A stretch of DNA of 9,758 nt from Planctomycetota bacterium (GTDB lineage Bacteria; Planctomycetota; Planctomycetia; Pirellulales; Lacipirellulaceae). Shown here one piece after another: positions 1-6,287 of the stretch. Under the pieces are notes generated by a model. That model saw nothing but the letters and a program-made list of their open reading frames with translations. It ran no database searches and was not told where the DNA came from. Within the stretch, counting starts at the first letter, position 1. Every line of letters begins with the position of its first letter. Location of the stretch: positions 1 to 9,758 of the forward strand of contig JAJDEE010000239.1 in the NCBI GenBank assembly GCA_029259975.1. The letters run 5' to 3'. Made by a program: the position numbers and the translations under genes.

Positions 1-194
1 AGTTCGACGATGGTGATTTCGTCGCCTTGGGTCGTCACTAGGCTTCGACCACTCTCAAGCCACACGTTAACGAGACGGTCGTACTGGCGTTTGCTGACCT
101 TGGTCCCACGTGGGCCGAAATCATGCTGTTTGTGACAGGAATTATTCGGTCCGCGTAAAAAAGGTTGTTCCGGTTGAACTGTGAGCCAAGACAT
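1..194 (-). CDS. Integrase-like protein, N-terminal part, runs off the window
   Basis: An open frame on the minus strand starts at an ATG (194-192) and stays open for 64 codons to the window edge. From residue 24 it reads HDFGPRGTKVSKRQYDRL and then VNVWLESGRSL. This matches the pattern I associate with the N-terminus of planctomycete tyrosine recombinases (site-specific integrases): a short 'LGPxGTxxSxxxYDRLxxEWLxxGR' segment ahead of the SAM-like DNA-binding domain. The catalytic domain would lie beyond the left edge, so activity cannot be judged. The first 23 residues do not resemble the usual start of these proteins (no 'SGQAxVxxxGKxxYLGP' lead-in), and there is no clear Shine-Dalgarno sequence next to the ATG. 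The 5' end may therefore be degraded, or the gene may be a remnant. It is divergent from the sulfatase. The family call is from memory of the motif and is moderately sure. Confidence 0.5.
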   Translation of the reverse strand, partial: MSWLTVQPEQPFLRGPNNSCHKQHDFGPRGTKVSKRQYDRLVNVWLESGRSLVTTQGDEITIVE

Positions 195-428
195 GCGGTC
201 TGTTCATTCCAAACAACCAGTTTTTGACCTCCTCCTCAAATCTTGGTCCATGCGGAATGCAAGAATTTTTAGTATCTTCCATCTTATCAGGCTGTCCAGT
301 TTTTGGGGTCCACTTCAAATCAACCTGATTTTAGGTTGGACTAATGTCAGGGGAAAAGCAATAATCGAGTTTTTAAGAAACCCTTTTCGAATTATTTGCT
401 TCAACAAACCTTTCTGAAAGTAATTGCC
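195..428. other. Intergenic spacer before the sulfatase
   Basis: The stretch separates the divergent integrase-like fragment and the sulfatase. It is AT-rich with several T and A runs. A plus-strand frame from a GTG at 181 to 417 is open, but it has no ribosome site and no recognisable sequence, so I do not call it a gene. I see no convincing sigma-70 promoter pair. GAAAG at 415-419 is the likely ribosome site of the sulfatase. Confidence 0.6.
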
Positions 429-1913
429 ATGCCAATATCACGCCTCCTCCGTAGCGCGCTTTTTTTGGTTTTTATTCCCTCAGTCCTGCCAGTTGTCGTT
501 TCGTCTCTCGCTTGGTCTAAACCCAATGTGTTGTTTATTGCAGTTGATGACCTGAACGACTGGGTCGGTTGCCTGAAGGGCCATCCGCAGGCGAAAACTC
601 CCCGCATCGATGAACTGGCGGAGCGAGGGACTCTTTTCACTAATGCTCATTGCCAATCCCCGTTGTGCAATCCCTCTCGCACCAGCCTGATGACTGGTTT
701 GCGACCGTCAACGACTGGCATCTACGGGTTGACCCCTTGGTTTCGGGATTTACCCGAGTGGAAGGATGTCGTCAGTCTTCCCCAGCATTTTTCTAGAAAT
801 GGCTACCGAACATATGCTACGGGAAAAATCTACCACAACAATTATGGCCACGTTCCGGGTACGGAGTTTGACGTCGTTGGCCCTCGTGCCTCGGTGGGCC
901 CATGGCCGAAGGAAAAGCTTGTTGATACACCGGCAGAGATGCGCATGATGGATTGGGGCTGTTTTCCACACCGGGATGAAGACAAAGGAGATTGGAAGGT
1001 TGCTAGTTGGGCGGTCGAGCAACTGAATGCCAAGCCAAAGGAACCTTTTTTTCTGTCGGTTGGATTCTTCTTACCGCACGTACCTTGCTTTGCAACTGAA
1101 AAGTGGTTTGCCTTGCAGCCGGAAGAGTCACTAGAACTGCCCTTGATAAGACACGACGATCGCAACGACACACCCAGGTTTTCTTGGTACTTGCACTGGA
1201 AGCTCCCCGAACCAAGGCTCAAGTTTTTGGAGGAACACAATCAGTGGAAAAATCTGGTGCGTTCGTACTTGGCCAGCACAAGTTTTGTCGATAGCCAAGT
1301 GGGTCGAGTCGTAGACGCTCTCGAAGCGAACGGCTTGGCAGATAACACGATTATTGTGCTGTGGTCTGACCATGGCTGGCACTTGGGGGAGAAACTCATT
1401 ACAGGAAAAACGACCCTCTGGGAGCGGTCTACCCGAGTTCCACTTATCTTTGCGGGGCCTGGTACGACAAAGGGCGCTAAATGCGATCGGTCTGTGGAGC
1501 TGCTTGATCTCTATCCGACGTTGGTCGACATGTGCGGTTTACCTGATGTCGATCATTTGGAGGGGCAAAGCCTAGTTCCGTTCTTGCAAGACGCCGCTGC
1601 CAATCGCGATCGACCAGCGATTACCACGCACAATCCTGACAATCATGGAGTGCGCTCTGAACGTTGGCGATATATCGTGTATGCCGATGGCTCGGAAGAG
1701 CTGTACGACGTGCAATCTGATCCGAACGAATGGACCAATCTTGCCAATAGACCTGAGCATGGTAATGTTATTACAGAACATCGTCGCTGGCTGCCTGCCA
1801 ATAGCGCACCTTTGGCCCCGGGCAGCAGCCAGCGTGTTCTATCCTACATCGACGGCCAGCCCAATTTTGAAGGTGAAGACATCCAACCAGAGGATCCAAT
1901 ACCAGGACTCTAG
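429..1913 (+). CDS. Secreted type I sulfatase, iduronate-2-sulfatase-like
   Basis: A 494-residue sulfatase of the alkaline phosphatase fold that hydrolyses sulfate esters, probably on sulfated sugars. Residues 1-30 form a signal peptide (basic MPISRLLRSA, then a long hydrophobic stretch), so it acts outside the cytoplasm. KPNVLFIAVDDLNDW (31-45) supplies the metal aspartates D40 and D41. CNPSRTSLMTG (80-90) is the C-x-P-S-R signature whose Cys80 becomes formylglycine. TGKIYH (131-136) carries the conserved Lys133, FFLPHVPC (213-220) the conserved His, WSDHGWHLGE (312-321) the later metal-binding Asp-His pair, and Lys327 precedes TLWERSTRVPL. All expected catalytic residues are present and the length is typical. 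The GKIYH and HLGE motifs point to the iduronate-2-sulfatase-like branch; the true substrate cannot be read off. The frame is open from a TTG at 396, but the ATG at 429 is preferred because it begins a good signal peptide and has GAAAG 9 bases upstream. A formylglycine-generating enzyme must be supplied from elsewhere. Confidence 0.95.
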   Translation: MPISRLLRSALFLVFIPSVLPVVVSSLAWSKPNVLFIAVDDLNDWVGCLKGHPQAKTPRIDELAERGTLFTNAHCQSPLCNPSRTSLMTGLRPSTTGIYGLTPWFRDLPEWKDVVSLPQHFSRNGYRTYATGKIYHNNYGHVPGTEFDVVGPRASVGPWPKEKLVDTPAEMRMMDWGCFPHRDEDKGDWKVASWAVEQLNAKPKEPFFLSVGFFLPHVPCFATEKWFALQPEESLELPLIRHDDRNDTPRFSWYLHWKLPEPRLKFLEEHNQWKNLVRSYLASTSFVDSQVGRVVDALEANGLADNTIIVLWSDHGWHLGEKLITGKTTLWERSTRVPLIFAGPGTTKGAKCDRSVELLDLYPTLVDMCGLPDVDHLEGQSLVPFLQDAAANRDRPAITTHNPDNHGVRSERWRYIVYADGSEELYDVQSDPNEWTNLANRPEHGNVITEHRRWLPANSAPLAPGSSQRVLSYIDGQPNFEGEDIQPEDPIPGL

Positions 1914-2015
1914 TCCGATGCACCCTCTTCAAATTATCCATCCCAGGTAGCGCCACACCGGGGTCAGCTTACATCGCACTGGGAAACCACGAATCGCAAT
2001 TGAGGTAAGAGAGTA

Positions 2016-3530
2016 ATGTCCAAACGAATCTTTCAGCCCATCAAACCTGCCCAACGTCCGCGCATTGGCGTTTATTCTATTGGCCACGCCCACTACTGGG
2101 AGCAGTTTGAGGGAATGTTCGATCGCCTGACCAGCTATGGCAACTTCGTCGCGGATCGAGTGGGCCAGTGGGCCGACGTGCAGTATGCCGGCATGGTGGA
2201 TGACGAAGCCAAGGCGCGCAAGGCGGCTGAGCTTTTCAATCGACACAACGTCGATCTGATTTTCTGTCACGCGGCAACCTACGCGATGACCGCGTCGCAT
2301 ATTCACATCGCCCAGCATTGCCATCGGCCGATTGTGGTCTTGAATCTACAGCCTACTCCCGCGATGAACTACGAGAAGACAACCACCGGCGAATGGCTGG
2401 CCCACTGCGGTACCTGCTGTGTGCCCGAAATCGCCAATGCGATGAACCGATGCGGCATTGATTTCCATGTCGTCAGCGGCCTGCTGGGGTTGGACAGAAC
2501 CCCTGAAATCTCGATGACCAACGAAGTGACCGACAAACACCCCGAGGCAATCGAAGCGTGGCGGCAAATCGAGCAATGGGTCAAAGCGGCCAGCGTCTGT
2601 CGCACCTTGCGCGAAGGCCGCATGGGCTTCCTGGGCCACACCTATCCCGGCATGCTCGACATGTACAGCGATTTCACAATGATCCAGGCTCAGACGGGAA
2701 TGCATGTCGAAGTGCTAGAAATGTGTGATTTGGCCAAGGTGGCCGAATCGGTGACCAACAGTGAAAAACAGGCAAAGCTCGACGAAATCGAACAGATGTT
2801 CGTCCTCAGCGAAGATTCTCCAACCGACCCCCTGGCATGTAAGCCCAAGCCTGAGCAGTTGGAAATAGCTAGTCGGGTTGCTGTGGCACAGGAAAAGCTG
2901 GTCCGCGAGTTTGATCTCGATGCGTTGACGTACTACTACCGTGGCTCAGACGGAAACGAATATGAGCAGCTTCAGGAGGCGTTTATTCTTGGCCACTCTT
3001 TGCTGACTGCCCGAGGAATTCCTTGCAGCGGCGAAGGCGACATGAAGACTGCCATCGCGATGAAAGTAAGCGATATCCTGGGCGTGGGCGGCAGCTTTTG
3101 TGAAATCGTCGCCACTGACTATGACCGCGATACCATCATTCTCGGACACGATGGGCCGTTTCACATCGCGATCGCCGGAGAGAAACCGGTCCTCCGCGGC
3201 ATGGGTCTCTACCACGGCAAATGGGGAACGGGCGTCTCGGTCGAGGCAACCGTCCAAAAGGGCCCTGTCACATTGCTGAACGTTACACAAACGGGCGATG
3301 GACGGCTCCGCGTCATTGTCAACCAGGGAGAAGCGATTGAAGCTCCCATTCTAAAGATCGGCAATACGATGACTCATGTTCGTTTTGCGGAGAAGCCAAC
3401 CCCTTTCATGAACAAATGGTTCGCCTTGGCCCCCACCCACCATTGCGCGATGAGCGTCGGCAACAATGCCGAAGCTTTCCAGAAAGTGGCTACAATGATG
3501 GGTTGGCCTTGCGAATCGGTCTGTCTGTGA
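2016..3530 (+). CDS. L-arabinose/L-fucose isomerase-like protein
   Basis: A 504-residue cytoplasmic protein of the AraA/FucI-type sugar isomerase superfamily, which interconverts aldoses and ketoses with a divalent metal. The N-terminal part (about 14-130) is a Rossmann-like half with IGVYSIGHAHYWEQFEGM and the segment around LIFCHAATYAMT. The four metal and catalytic positions of E. coli AraA (E306, E333, H350, H450) appear to be kept: Glu340 in GEGDMKTAIAM, Glu363 in GGSFCEIVATDYDRD, His378 in IILGHDGPFHIA, and His475 or His476 in APTHHCAMSVG. The length is close to AraA (about 500). Sequence around these motifs differs enough from classical AraA that the substrate is uncertain: L-arabinose, L-fucose or another deoxy or methylated sugar are all possible. 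The ATG is supported by purine-rich GAGG (2002-2005) and GAGAG (2009-2013). It lies 102 bases after the sulfatase on the same strand, which suggests shared use in breaking down a sulfated polysaccharide (inference). No signal peptide is seen. Confidence 0.85.
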   Translation: MSKRIFQPIKPAQRPRIGVYSIGHAHYWEQFEGMFDRLTSYGNFVADRVGQWADVQYAGMVDDEAKARKAAELFNRHNVDLIFCHAATYAMTASHIHIAQHCHRPIVVLNLQPTPAMNYEKTTTGEWLAHCGTCCVPEIANAMNRCGIDFHVVSGLLGLDRTPEISMTNEVTDKHPEAIEAWRQIEQWVKAASVCRTLREGRMGFLGHTYPGMLDMYSDFTMIQAQTGMHVEVLEMCDLAKVAESVTNSEKQAKLDEIEQMFVLSEDSPTDPLACKPKPEQLEIASRVAVAQEKLVREFDLDALTYYYRGSDGNEYEQLQEAFILGHSLLTARGIPCSGEGDMKTAIAMKVSDILGVGGSFCEIVATDYDRDTIILGHDGPFHIAIAGEKPVLRGMGLYHGKWGTGVSVEATVQKGPVTLLNVTQTGDGRLRVIVNQGEAIEAPILKIGNTMTHVRFAEKPTPFMNKWFALAPTHHCAMSVGNNAEAFQKVATMMGWPCESVCL

Positions 3531-3971
3531 GTCGGTTGCAATACACATCTGATATGGAGTTAATCTTTACACCGAGAATCTTGCCGTGGCTCCAGCCGAT
3601 ATCAGGCGGTCGCCGTTGTTGCGGTCGTCTCAGTGCGGTCTGGCGCGTTTTGACCTTTTTGCGCTAGTGACTCAAAACGCGATTTTATTCGCAAAAGTCG
3701 CCTCAATTTCTATGGGGGTAAAAACAGTAAGTCTCTTGCTGGCAACACGTTGCGAAAAACCATTGGTTGCTCAGTTGCCGGAGTTTTGCGAATTTGCGTC
3801 GGTAAAACAGCGCAAAACTCCGCTGGATGTTGGGCCGTTCCGGTACGTCGAGCCTAGCCAGCAAGCGTCAACGAGCGTTAATGCTTTTGACCTAGAGGGT
3901 CGCAAAAGTCGTCTTGATCAAGTTGTCAAAGAACAAGCGGCGCAGTGAGACGCCGAATACAACTTAGCACA
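3531..3971. other. Non-coding stretch with repeated 'gcaaaa' motifs
   Basis: There is no convincing gene here. A frame from a GTG (3586) to a TGA (3948) is open for 120 codons. It has no ribosome site, no domain I recognise, and inverted repeats running through it, so I leave it uncalled, though a lineage-specific small protein cannot be excluded. TCGCAAAAGTCG occurs twice as a direct repeat (3689-3700 and 3900-3911). CTTGCTGGC (3735-3743) has its reverse complement at 3857-3865, enclosing the shorter inverted repeat listed separately. The nested arrangement looks like a structured or mobile non-coding element. Confidence 0.5.
3779..3822. repeat. Perfect 12-bp inverted repeat
   Basis: CGGAGTTTTGCG (3779-3790) is the exact reverse complement of CGCAAAACTCCG (3811-3822), with a 20-base spacer. 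It sits inside the outer 9-bp inverted repeat 3735-3743/3857-3865. There is no T-tract after it, so it is not a classical terminator. Confidence 0.75.
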
Positions 3972-4000
3972 TCGTCGCTGAGAAATCAGAGGCGATTTTT
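3972..4000 (+). terminator. Terminator-like hairpin with GAAA loop and T5
   Basis: A 10-position stem (3972-3981 with 3986-3995) has nine pairs including one G-U wobble and a single G-A mismatch. It is closed by a GAAA tetraloop and followed directly by TTTTT (3996-4000). This is the form of a rho-independent terminator reading rightward. It lies about 440 bases beyond the isomerase stop. It would therefore end either a long 3' untranslated region or a separate transcript from 3531-3971. Confidence 0.45.
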
Positions 4001-4037
4001 GGCCGGGGCGCGTTTGGGTTGGTGGTAAAAAAGGGTT

Positions 4038-4061
4038 AACACAGAGGGCACGGAGGAATTT
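4038..4061 (+). repeat. Direct repeat, copy 1 (ACAGAG...ACGGAGGAATTT family)
   Basis: The segment starts AACACAGAG and ends ACGGAGGAATTT. A second, longer copy lies at 4204-4236. Both are followed by an ACG and a GATGCAA a little further on (4061-4083 and 4237-4250), so the shared element is longer than the listed core. Sequences of this 'cacagag...cggag' type are scattered through many environmental bacterial genomes. Confidence 0.65.
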
Positions 4062-4092
4062 CACGTACCGAAAAGGATGCAACCAAAAAAAC

Positions 4093-4164
4093 TGACAGGA
4101 TTTACAGGATCGACGGGATAAATTTCCATGCGCCCCAATCCCGTTAATCCTGTAAAACCTGTCA
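4093..4164. repeat. 26-bp imperfect inverted repeat, ACAGGATTTACAGGAT family
   Basis: The left arm (4093-4118, starting TGACAGGATTTACAGGAT) and the right arm (4139-4164, ending CTGTCA) are reverse complements at 23 of 26 positions, with a 20-base spacer. I recognise this as a widespread dispersed palindrome found in unrelated bacteria. It lies between the two copies of the AACACAGAG direct repeat, so the three parts may form one composite element. Confidence 0.75.
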
Positions 4165-4203
4165 AAAAACTTGCGCATGCTACGCAAAATTTTTACCGCT
4201 AGT

Positions 4204-4236
4204 AACACAGAGTCACAGAGGTGTACGGAGGAATTT
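4204..4236 (+). repeat. Direct repeat, copy 2 (ACAGAG...ACGGAGGAATTT family)
   Basis: This second copy begins AACACAGAG and ends ACGGAGGAATTT, with 9 extra bases inside relative to the copy at 4038-4061. It lies just right of the ACAGGATTTACAGGAT palindrome. Confidence 0.65.
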
Positions 4237-4266
4237 GACGCGATGCAAAGGCCGCAACCGAAAGGG

Positions 4267-4347
4267 AACCGCTAATCAACACTAATAAGGTGGGGTGGGG
4301 TAATACGATTAGCGCGTTTTAGCGTTGATCAGCTGTTTTCAGCGGTT
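4267..4347. repeat. Interrupted inverted repeat, AACCGCT...AGCGGTT
   Basis: AACCGCT (4267-4273) pairs perfectly with AGCGGTT (4341-4347). The adjacent ATCAACACTAA (4275-4285) pairs with TTAGCGTTGAT (4319-4329) at 10 of 11 positions, with an extra 11-base bulge on the right side. This is the layout of a dispersed folding repeat. No open frame uses it. Confidence 0.6.
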
Positions 4348-4363
4348 ATCATAAAAGGGGTAG

Positions 4364-4388
4364 CCCAGGTTGCCGAAGGTTACCTGGG
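4364..4388. repeat. Small hairpin CCCAGGT/ACCTGGG
   Basis: CCCAGGT (4364-4370) and ACCTGGG (4382-4388) form a 7-bp perfect stem with an 11-base loop. It marks the left edge of the next repeat cluster (4360-4800). Confidence 0.5.
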
Positions 4389-4458
4389 TCGCCGCAGGTG
4401 ACAAGAGGCTTTGTGGTGACTTGGTGCTACGAATGAGCCACACCCTCTTGCGACCTAT

Positions 4459-4495
4459 CGTCACACTGGTAGGCTTCGCCAACCTGTGCCACCCG
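4459..4495 (+). repeat. 37-bp direct repeat, copy 1 (GTAGGCTTCGCCAACCTGTG)
   Basis: The core GTAGGCTTCGCCAACCTGTG is repeated at 4756-4792 in the same orientation. The two 37-base copies agree at 35 positions. They bracket the two hairpins at 4521-4552 and 4625-4669, so the whole block 4459-4792 has the look of one composite non-coding element. Confidence 0.8.
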
Positions 4496-4520
4496 CCGCC
4501 CGCGAATACAGAAACGTCAT

Positions 4521-4552
4521 TGGGTGCCACTGTCTGGCTTGTCCAGCAGTGG
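4521..4552. repeat. Hairpin CCACTGTCTGG/CCAGCAGTGG
   Basis: CCACTG-T-CTGG (4527-4537) pairs with CCAG-CAGTGG (4543-4552), with one bulged base and a 5-base loop. The flanking TGGGTGCCACTGT (4521-4533) also has an exact 13-base reverse complement at 4715-4727, so two alternative pairings are possible across the block. Confidence 0.7.
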
Positions 4553-4624
4553 AAATCGGGTACCCACTTCGCACTGCTAGGCAAGCTAAGTATCGCTCGC
4601 AAAACAAATGATGCTTTTAGCGGT

Positions 4625-4669
4625 AGGGCGCAAGCCCTCCGGAATCACAAACCGGAGGGCTTGCGCCCT
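4625..4669. repeat. Perfect 18-bp-stem palindrome, AGGGCGCAAGCCCTCCGG type
   Basis: AGGGCGCAAGCCCTCCGG (4625-4642) is the exact reverse complement of 4652-4669, with a 9-base loop. Outside it, AGCG and CGCT continue the pairing after a 2-base mismatch. There is no T-tract on either side, which argues against a terminator. Repeats with this 'GGGCGCAAGCCC' core are frequent between genes in planctomycete genomes, to my recollection. This copy has no stem mismatch, so it may be a recent insertion. Confidence 0.85.
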
Positions 4670-4755
4670 GTCGCTATAGATCAAAATCCGCCACTTAGTT
4701 TACGAACGATCCTAACAGTGGCACCCAGGAACAGTATTGGACCAGTCCCCGTTTC

Positions 4756-4792
4756 CGTCACACTTGTAGGCTTCGCCAACCTGTGTCACCCG
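4756..4792 (+). repeat. 37-bp direct repeat, copy 2
   Basis: This matches 4459-4495 at 35 of 37 positions and closes the composite repeat block. About 50 bases separate it from the TATAAT that precedes the LuxR-type gene. Confidence 0.8.
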
Positions 4793-4839
4793 CGACTTTC
4801 CATCCCTAATCAGCAGTTCTCTGCGGCTTGAAAATAGCC

Positions 4840-4845
4840 TATAAT
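4840..4845 (+). promoter_or_regulatory. Candidate -10 box (TATAAT)
   Basis: A perfect TATAAT lies upstream of the LuxR-type gene. A -35 box at the standard 17-base spacing would be TTCTCT (4817-4822), a poor match. TTGAAA (4828-4833) is too close. A transcript from here would start near 4852, right at the first hairpin of the leader. Confidence 0.3.
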
Positions 4846-4853
4846 GAGGGCAT

Positions 4854-4981
4854 CGCTTCGCCATGCGGAGCGAGAAATACAATTTGAAATGACGCGTGAG
4901 CGTCAAGATGCTGTTTCACAGAAAACTACGACGTTTTTGTTTGGAGAAACGGTGCCTTGAAGCCGCGCCCCGAAAGGGGCG
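4854..4981 (+). promoter_or_regulatory. Hairpin-rich leader upstream of the LuxR-type gene
   Basis: Three compact hairpins follow one another: CGCTTCGC/GCGGAGCG (4854-4861 with 4865-4872, 3-base loop, one wobble), GACGC/GCGTC (4891-4895 with 4900-4904, GTGA loop) and CGCCCC/GGGGCG (4966-4971 with 4976-4981, GAAA tetraloop). They lie between the candidate -10 box and the start codon at 5068. They may form a regulatory 5' leader, a separate small RNA, or more of the dispersed repeats seen to the left. Nothing in the sequence settles which. Confidence 0.3.
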
Positions 4982-5067
4982 TCGGCCAGGGTGCGTTCTC
5001 CATGCCCTGTCGTAGGGGTTCTGTGGGCGGCTTTGGTTCGACGCCCTGTTTTTCGGGAACCCCAGTA

Positions 5068-5349
5068 ATGCCTCAGCAACCTTTCTCCGATAGCGAAGAA
5101 GAATATCCAGCCCCGTTCCCCATGGACGCTGCGACTTGGCAATCCGTAGCCAAGCAGCTCGCCCTCTCGCCACAGCAAACCCGGATCGTGGAATTGATTC
5201 TGTGTGGCCTGCAGGATAAAGATATCGCAGCCGAGTTGAGTCTTACCATCCCAACGGTAAGGACCTATCTATCTCGCATTTTTGATCGCACGGGCGTTAG
5301 CGACCGATTGGCGTTAGTGCTTCATATCTTTGCAATAGTGCAGCAATAG
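5068..5349 (+). CDS. Small LuxR-type (GerE) helix-turn-helix protein
   Basis: A 93-residue protein with only a LuxR/GerE DNA-binding domain. Residues 31-50 (LALSPQQTRIVELILCGLQD) match the start of the domain. KDIAAELSLTIPTVRTYLSR (51-70) is the helix-turn-helix itself, and IFDRTGVSDRLALVLHI (71-87) is the last helix. It has no receiver domain or autoinducer-binding domain, so it cannot be a standard response regulator by itself. It probably binds DNA as a dimer and is controlled by its own level or by a partner. Planctomycetes carry several such short forms, to my recollection. The frame is open back to a TTG at 4957, but the extra 37 residues are low in pattern and read through the hairpin-rich leader, so the ATG at 5068 is preferred; its ribosome site is weak. 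No target gene can be named from the neighbours. Confidence 0.75.
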   Translation: MPQQPFSDSEEEYPAPFPMDAATWQSVAKQLALSPQQTRIVELILCGLQDKDIAAELSLTIPTVRTYLSRIFDRTGVSDRLALVLHIFAIVQQ

Positions 5350-5587
5350 GCCACGTCCCACTGTCGTCTATGGCAATGACGTTGTCGCTGATGTCATTGA
5401 ACGCGATGGCTTGAGAGCTGACGGGCTGTGTTTAGACTGCATGCTTATCTGATGAATTGCGCGGACGGTTTGCCTGCTGCTATGGATGGGGTTGATCGCG
5501 GGTGTCTGCCGAAGACACAGTACATCCTGTAACAGCGGCTGTATTTTTTGTTTATGGAAGTAGTCGCATCCATTTTCACTCACGCTC
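5350..5587. other. Intergenic spacer before the PEP-CTERM gene
   Basis: There is no gene. CAATGAC (5374-5380) and GTCATTG (5393-5399) form a 7-bp inverted repeat soon after the LuxR-type stop, without a T-tract. GTGTCT/AGACAC (5502-5507 with 5513-5518) is another short hairpin. A weak ACAG/CTGT stem followed by ATTTTTT lies near 5532-5550 and could be a poor terminator. A GTG at 5502 keeps the next frame open but lacks a ribosome site. Confidence 0.5.
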
Positions 5588-5593
5588 AAGGAG
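5588..5593 (+). promoter_or_regulatory. Ribosome binding site AAGGAG
   Basis: A strong Shine-Dalgarno sequence lies 7 bases before the ATG at 5601. It decides the start of the PEP-CTERM protein over the upstream GTG at 5502. Confidence 0.8.
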
Positions 5594-5600
5594 CCCGCTA

Positions 5601-6287
5601 ATGCGTATTTTTTCCATACCAGCTTTCCTGTTATTCGTGAACGCTATTCATCCGACTAGTGCTGACGCGGCAACGCATACCTTGTCACAGGAGGGTAGAG
5701 CATGGTTTAATGAGAGTGGAACTTGCATATGGTGTCGCAATAATACAAATGGCAACTATTACACCGGTGTTACGGGCCACCCTTCTGAAGACCTCAACAG
5801 CTATTTTATATTTGATCTAACTGCGATCAGCGACACTATCGTCTCAGCAGATTTCCGTTTTACCAATCTCTCGAGTGTGGTAGTGGGAGTAGATTTCACA
5901 CTCTACGACTTTGTCGGCGATATTGCCCAACTTTCCGTAGAGCACATTGAAACATCCATCGGTCAAGATATTTACAACGATCTCGGTAGTGGAGTCAGTT
6001 ATGGAACTTTTGCGATAGCACCTGTAACCGACATCGAAGATGTAGTTTCTGTCTCTCTCAACGCAGCCGGAATTAACGCACTCAACGATGCTCAAGGGGG
6101 ATTGTTCGTTATGGGAGCATCAATTAACAATCCGCCTGCAGGCGGTTTTTTTGGCAGTGGATCTGGAGGTTCGGATAACATTACTGAACTTATTCTAAAT
6201 CCAGTTGCTGTACCTGAACCGTCCACGACGGCGTTGCTGCTCGCTTGCGGATTGCTGGCCCCTGGTCGACGCCGCACCGTCCGATAG
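5601..6287 (+). CDS. PEP-CTERM sorting domain protein
   Basis: A 228-residue exported protein. Residues 1-23 (MRIFSIPAFLLFVNAIHPTS then ADA) are a signal peptide. The body is rich in Thr, Ser, Asn and Gly. Its stretch FIFDLTAISDTIVSADFRF, followed later by YNDLGSGVSYG, resembles a beta-sandwich family often found in PEP-CTERM proteins of planctomycetes and cyanobacteria; I know no function for it. A CIWC pair sits near residue 44. The C-terminus has the full tripartite signal: VPEPS (204-208), hydrophobic TTALLLACGLLA, then a basic GRRRTVR tail. Such proteins are cut and anchored by an exosortase (EpsH-like), which is not in this window. It probably belongs to the cell surface or extracellular matrix. 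The gene stands alone with its own ribosome site. Confidence 0.9.
   Translation: MRIFSIPAFLLFVNAIHPTSADAATHTLSQEGRAWFNESGTCIWCRNNTNGNYYTGVTGHPSEDLNSYFIFDLTAISDTIVSADFRFTNLSSVVVGVDFTLYDFVGDIAQLSVEHIETSIGQDIYNDLGSGVSYGTFAIAPVTDIEDVVSVSLNAAGINALNDAQGGLFVMGASINNPPAGGFFGSGSGGSDNITELILNPVAVPEPSTTALLLACGLLAPGRRRTVR

Noticed and set aside
181..417. Plus-strand open frame of 78 codons from a GTG
   Set aside because: No ribosome site or recognisable sequence; it overlaps the antisense of the integrase-like start and runs up to the sulfatase leader.
842..1240. Minus-strand open frames inside the sulfatase and isomerase genes
   Set aside because: Shadows of strongly supported genes; no domain or ribosome site on the opposite strand.
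3586..3948. Plus-strand open frame of 120 codons from a GTG
   Set aside because: No ribosome site, no known domain, and inverted repeats run through it. Kept only as an alternative in the intergenic entry and the transcript finding.
4339..4831. Open frames on both strands across the repeat block
   Set aside because: Their translations are simply the 37-bp direct repeats and hairpins read as protein; no start signal or domain.
4957..5067. N-terminal extension of the LuxR-type protein from a TTG
   Set aside because: The 37 extra residues are encoded by the hairpin-rich leader, are rich in Gly, Arg and Pro, and do not belong to the domain.
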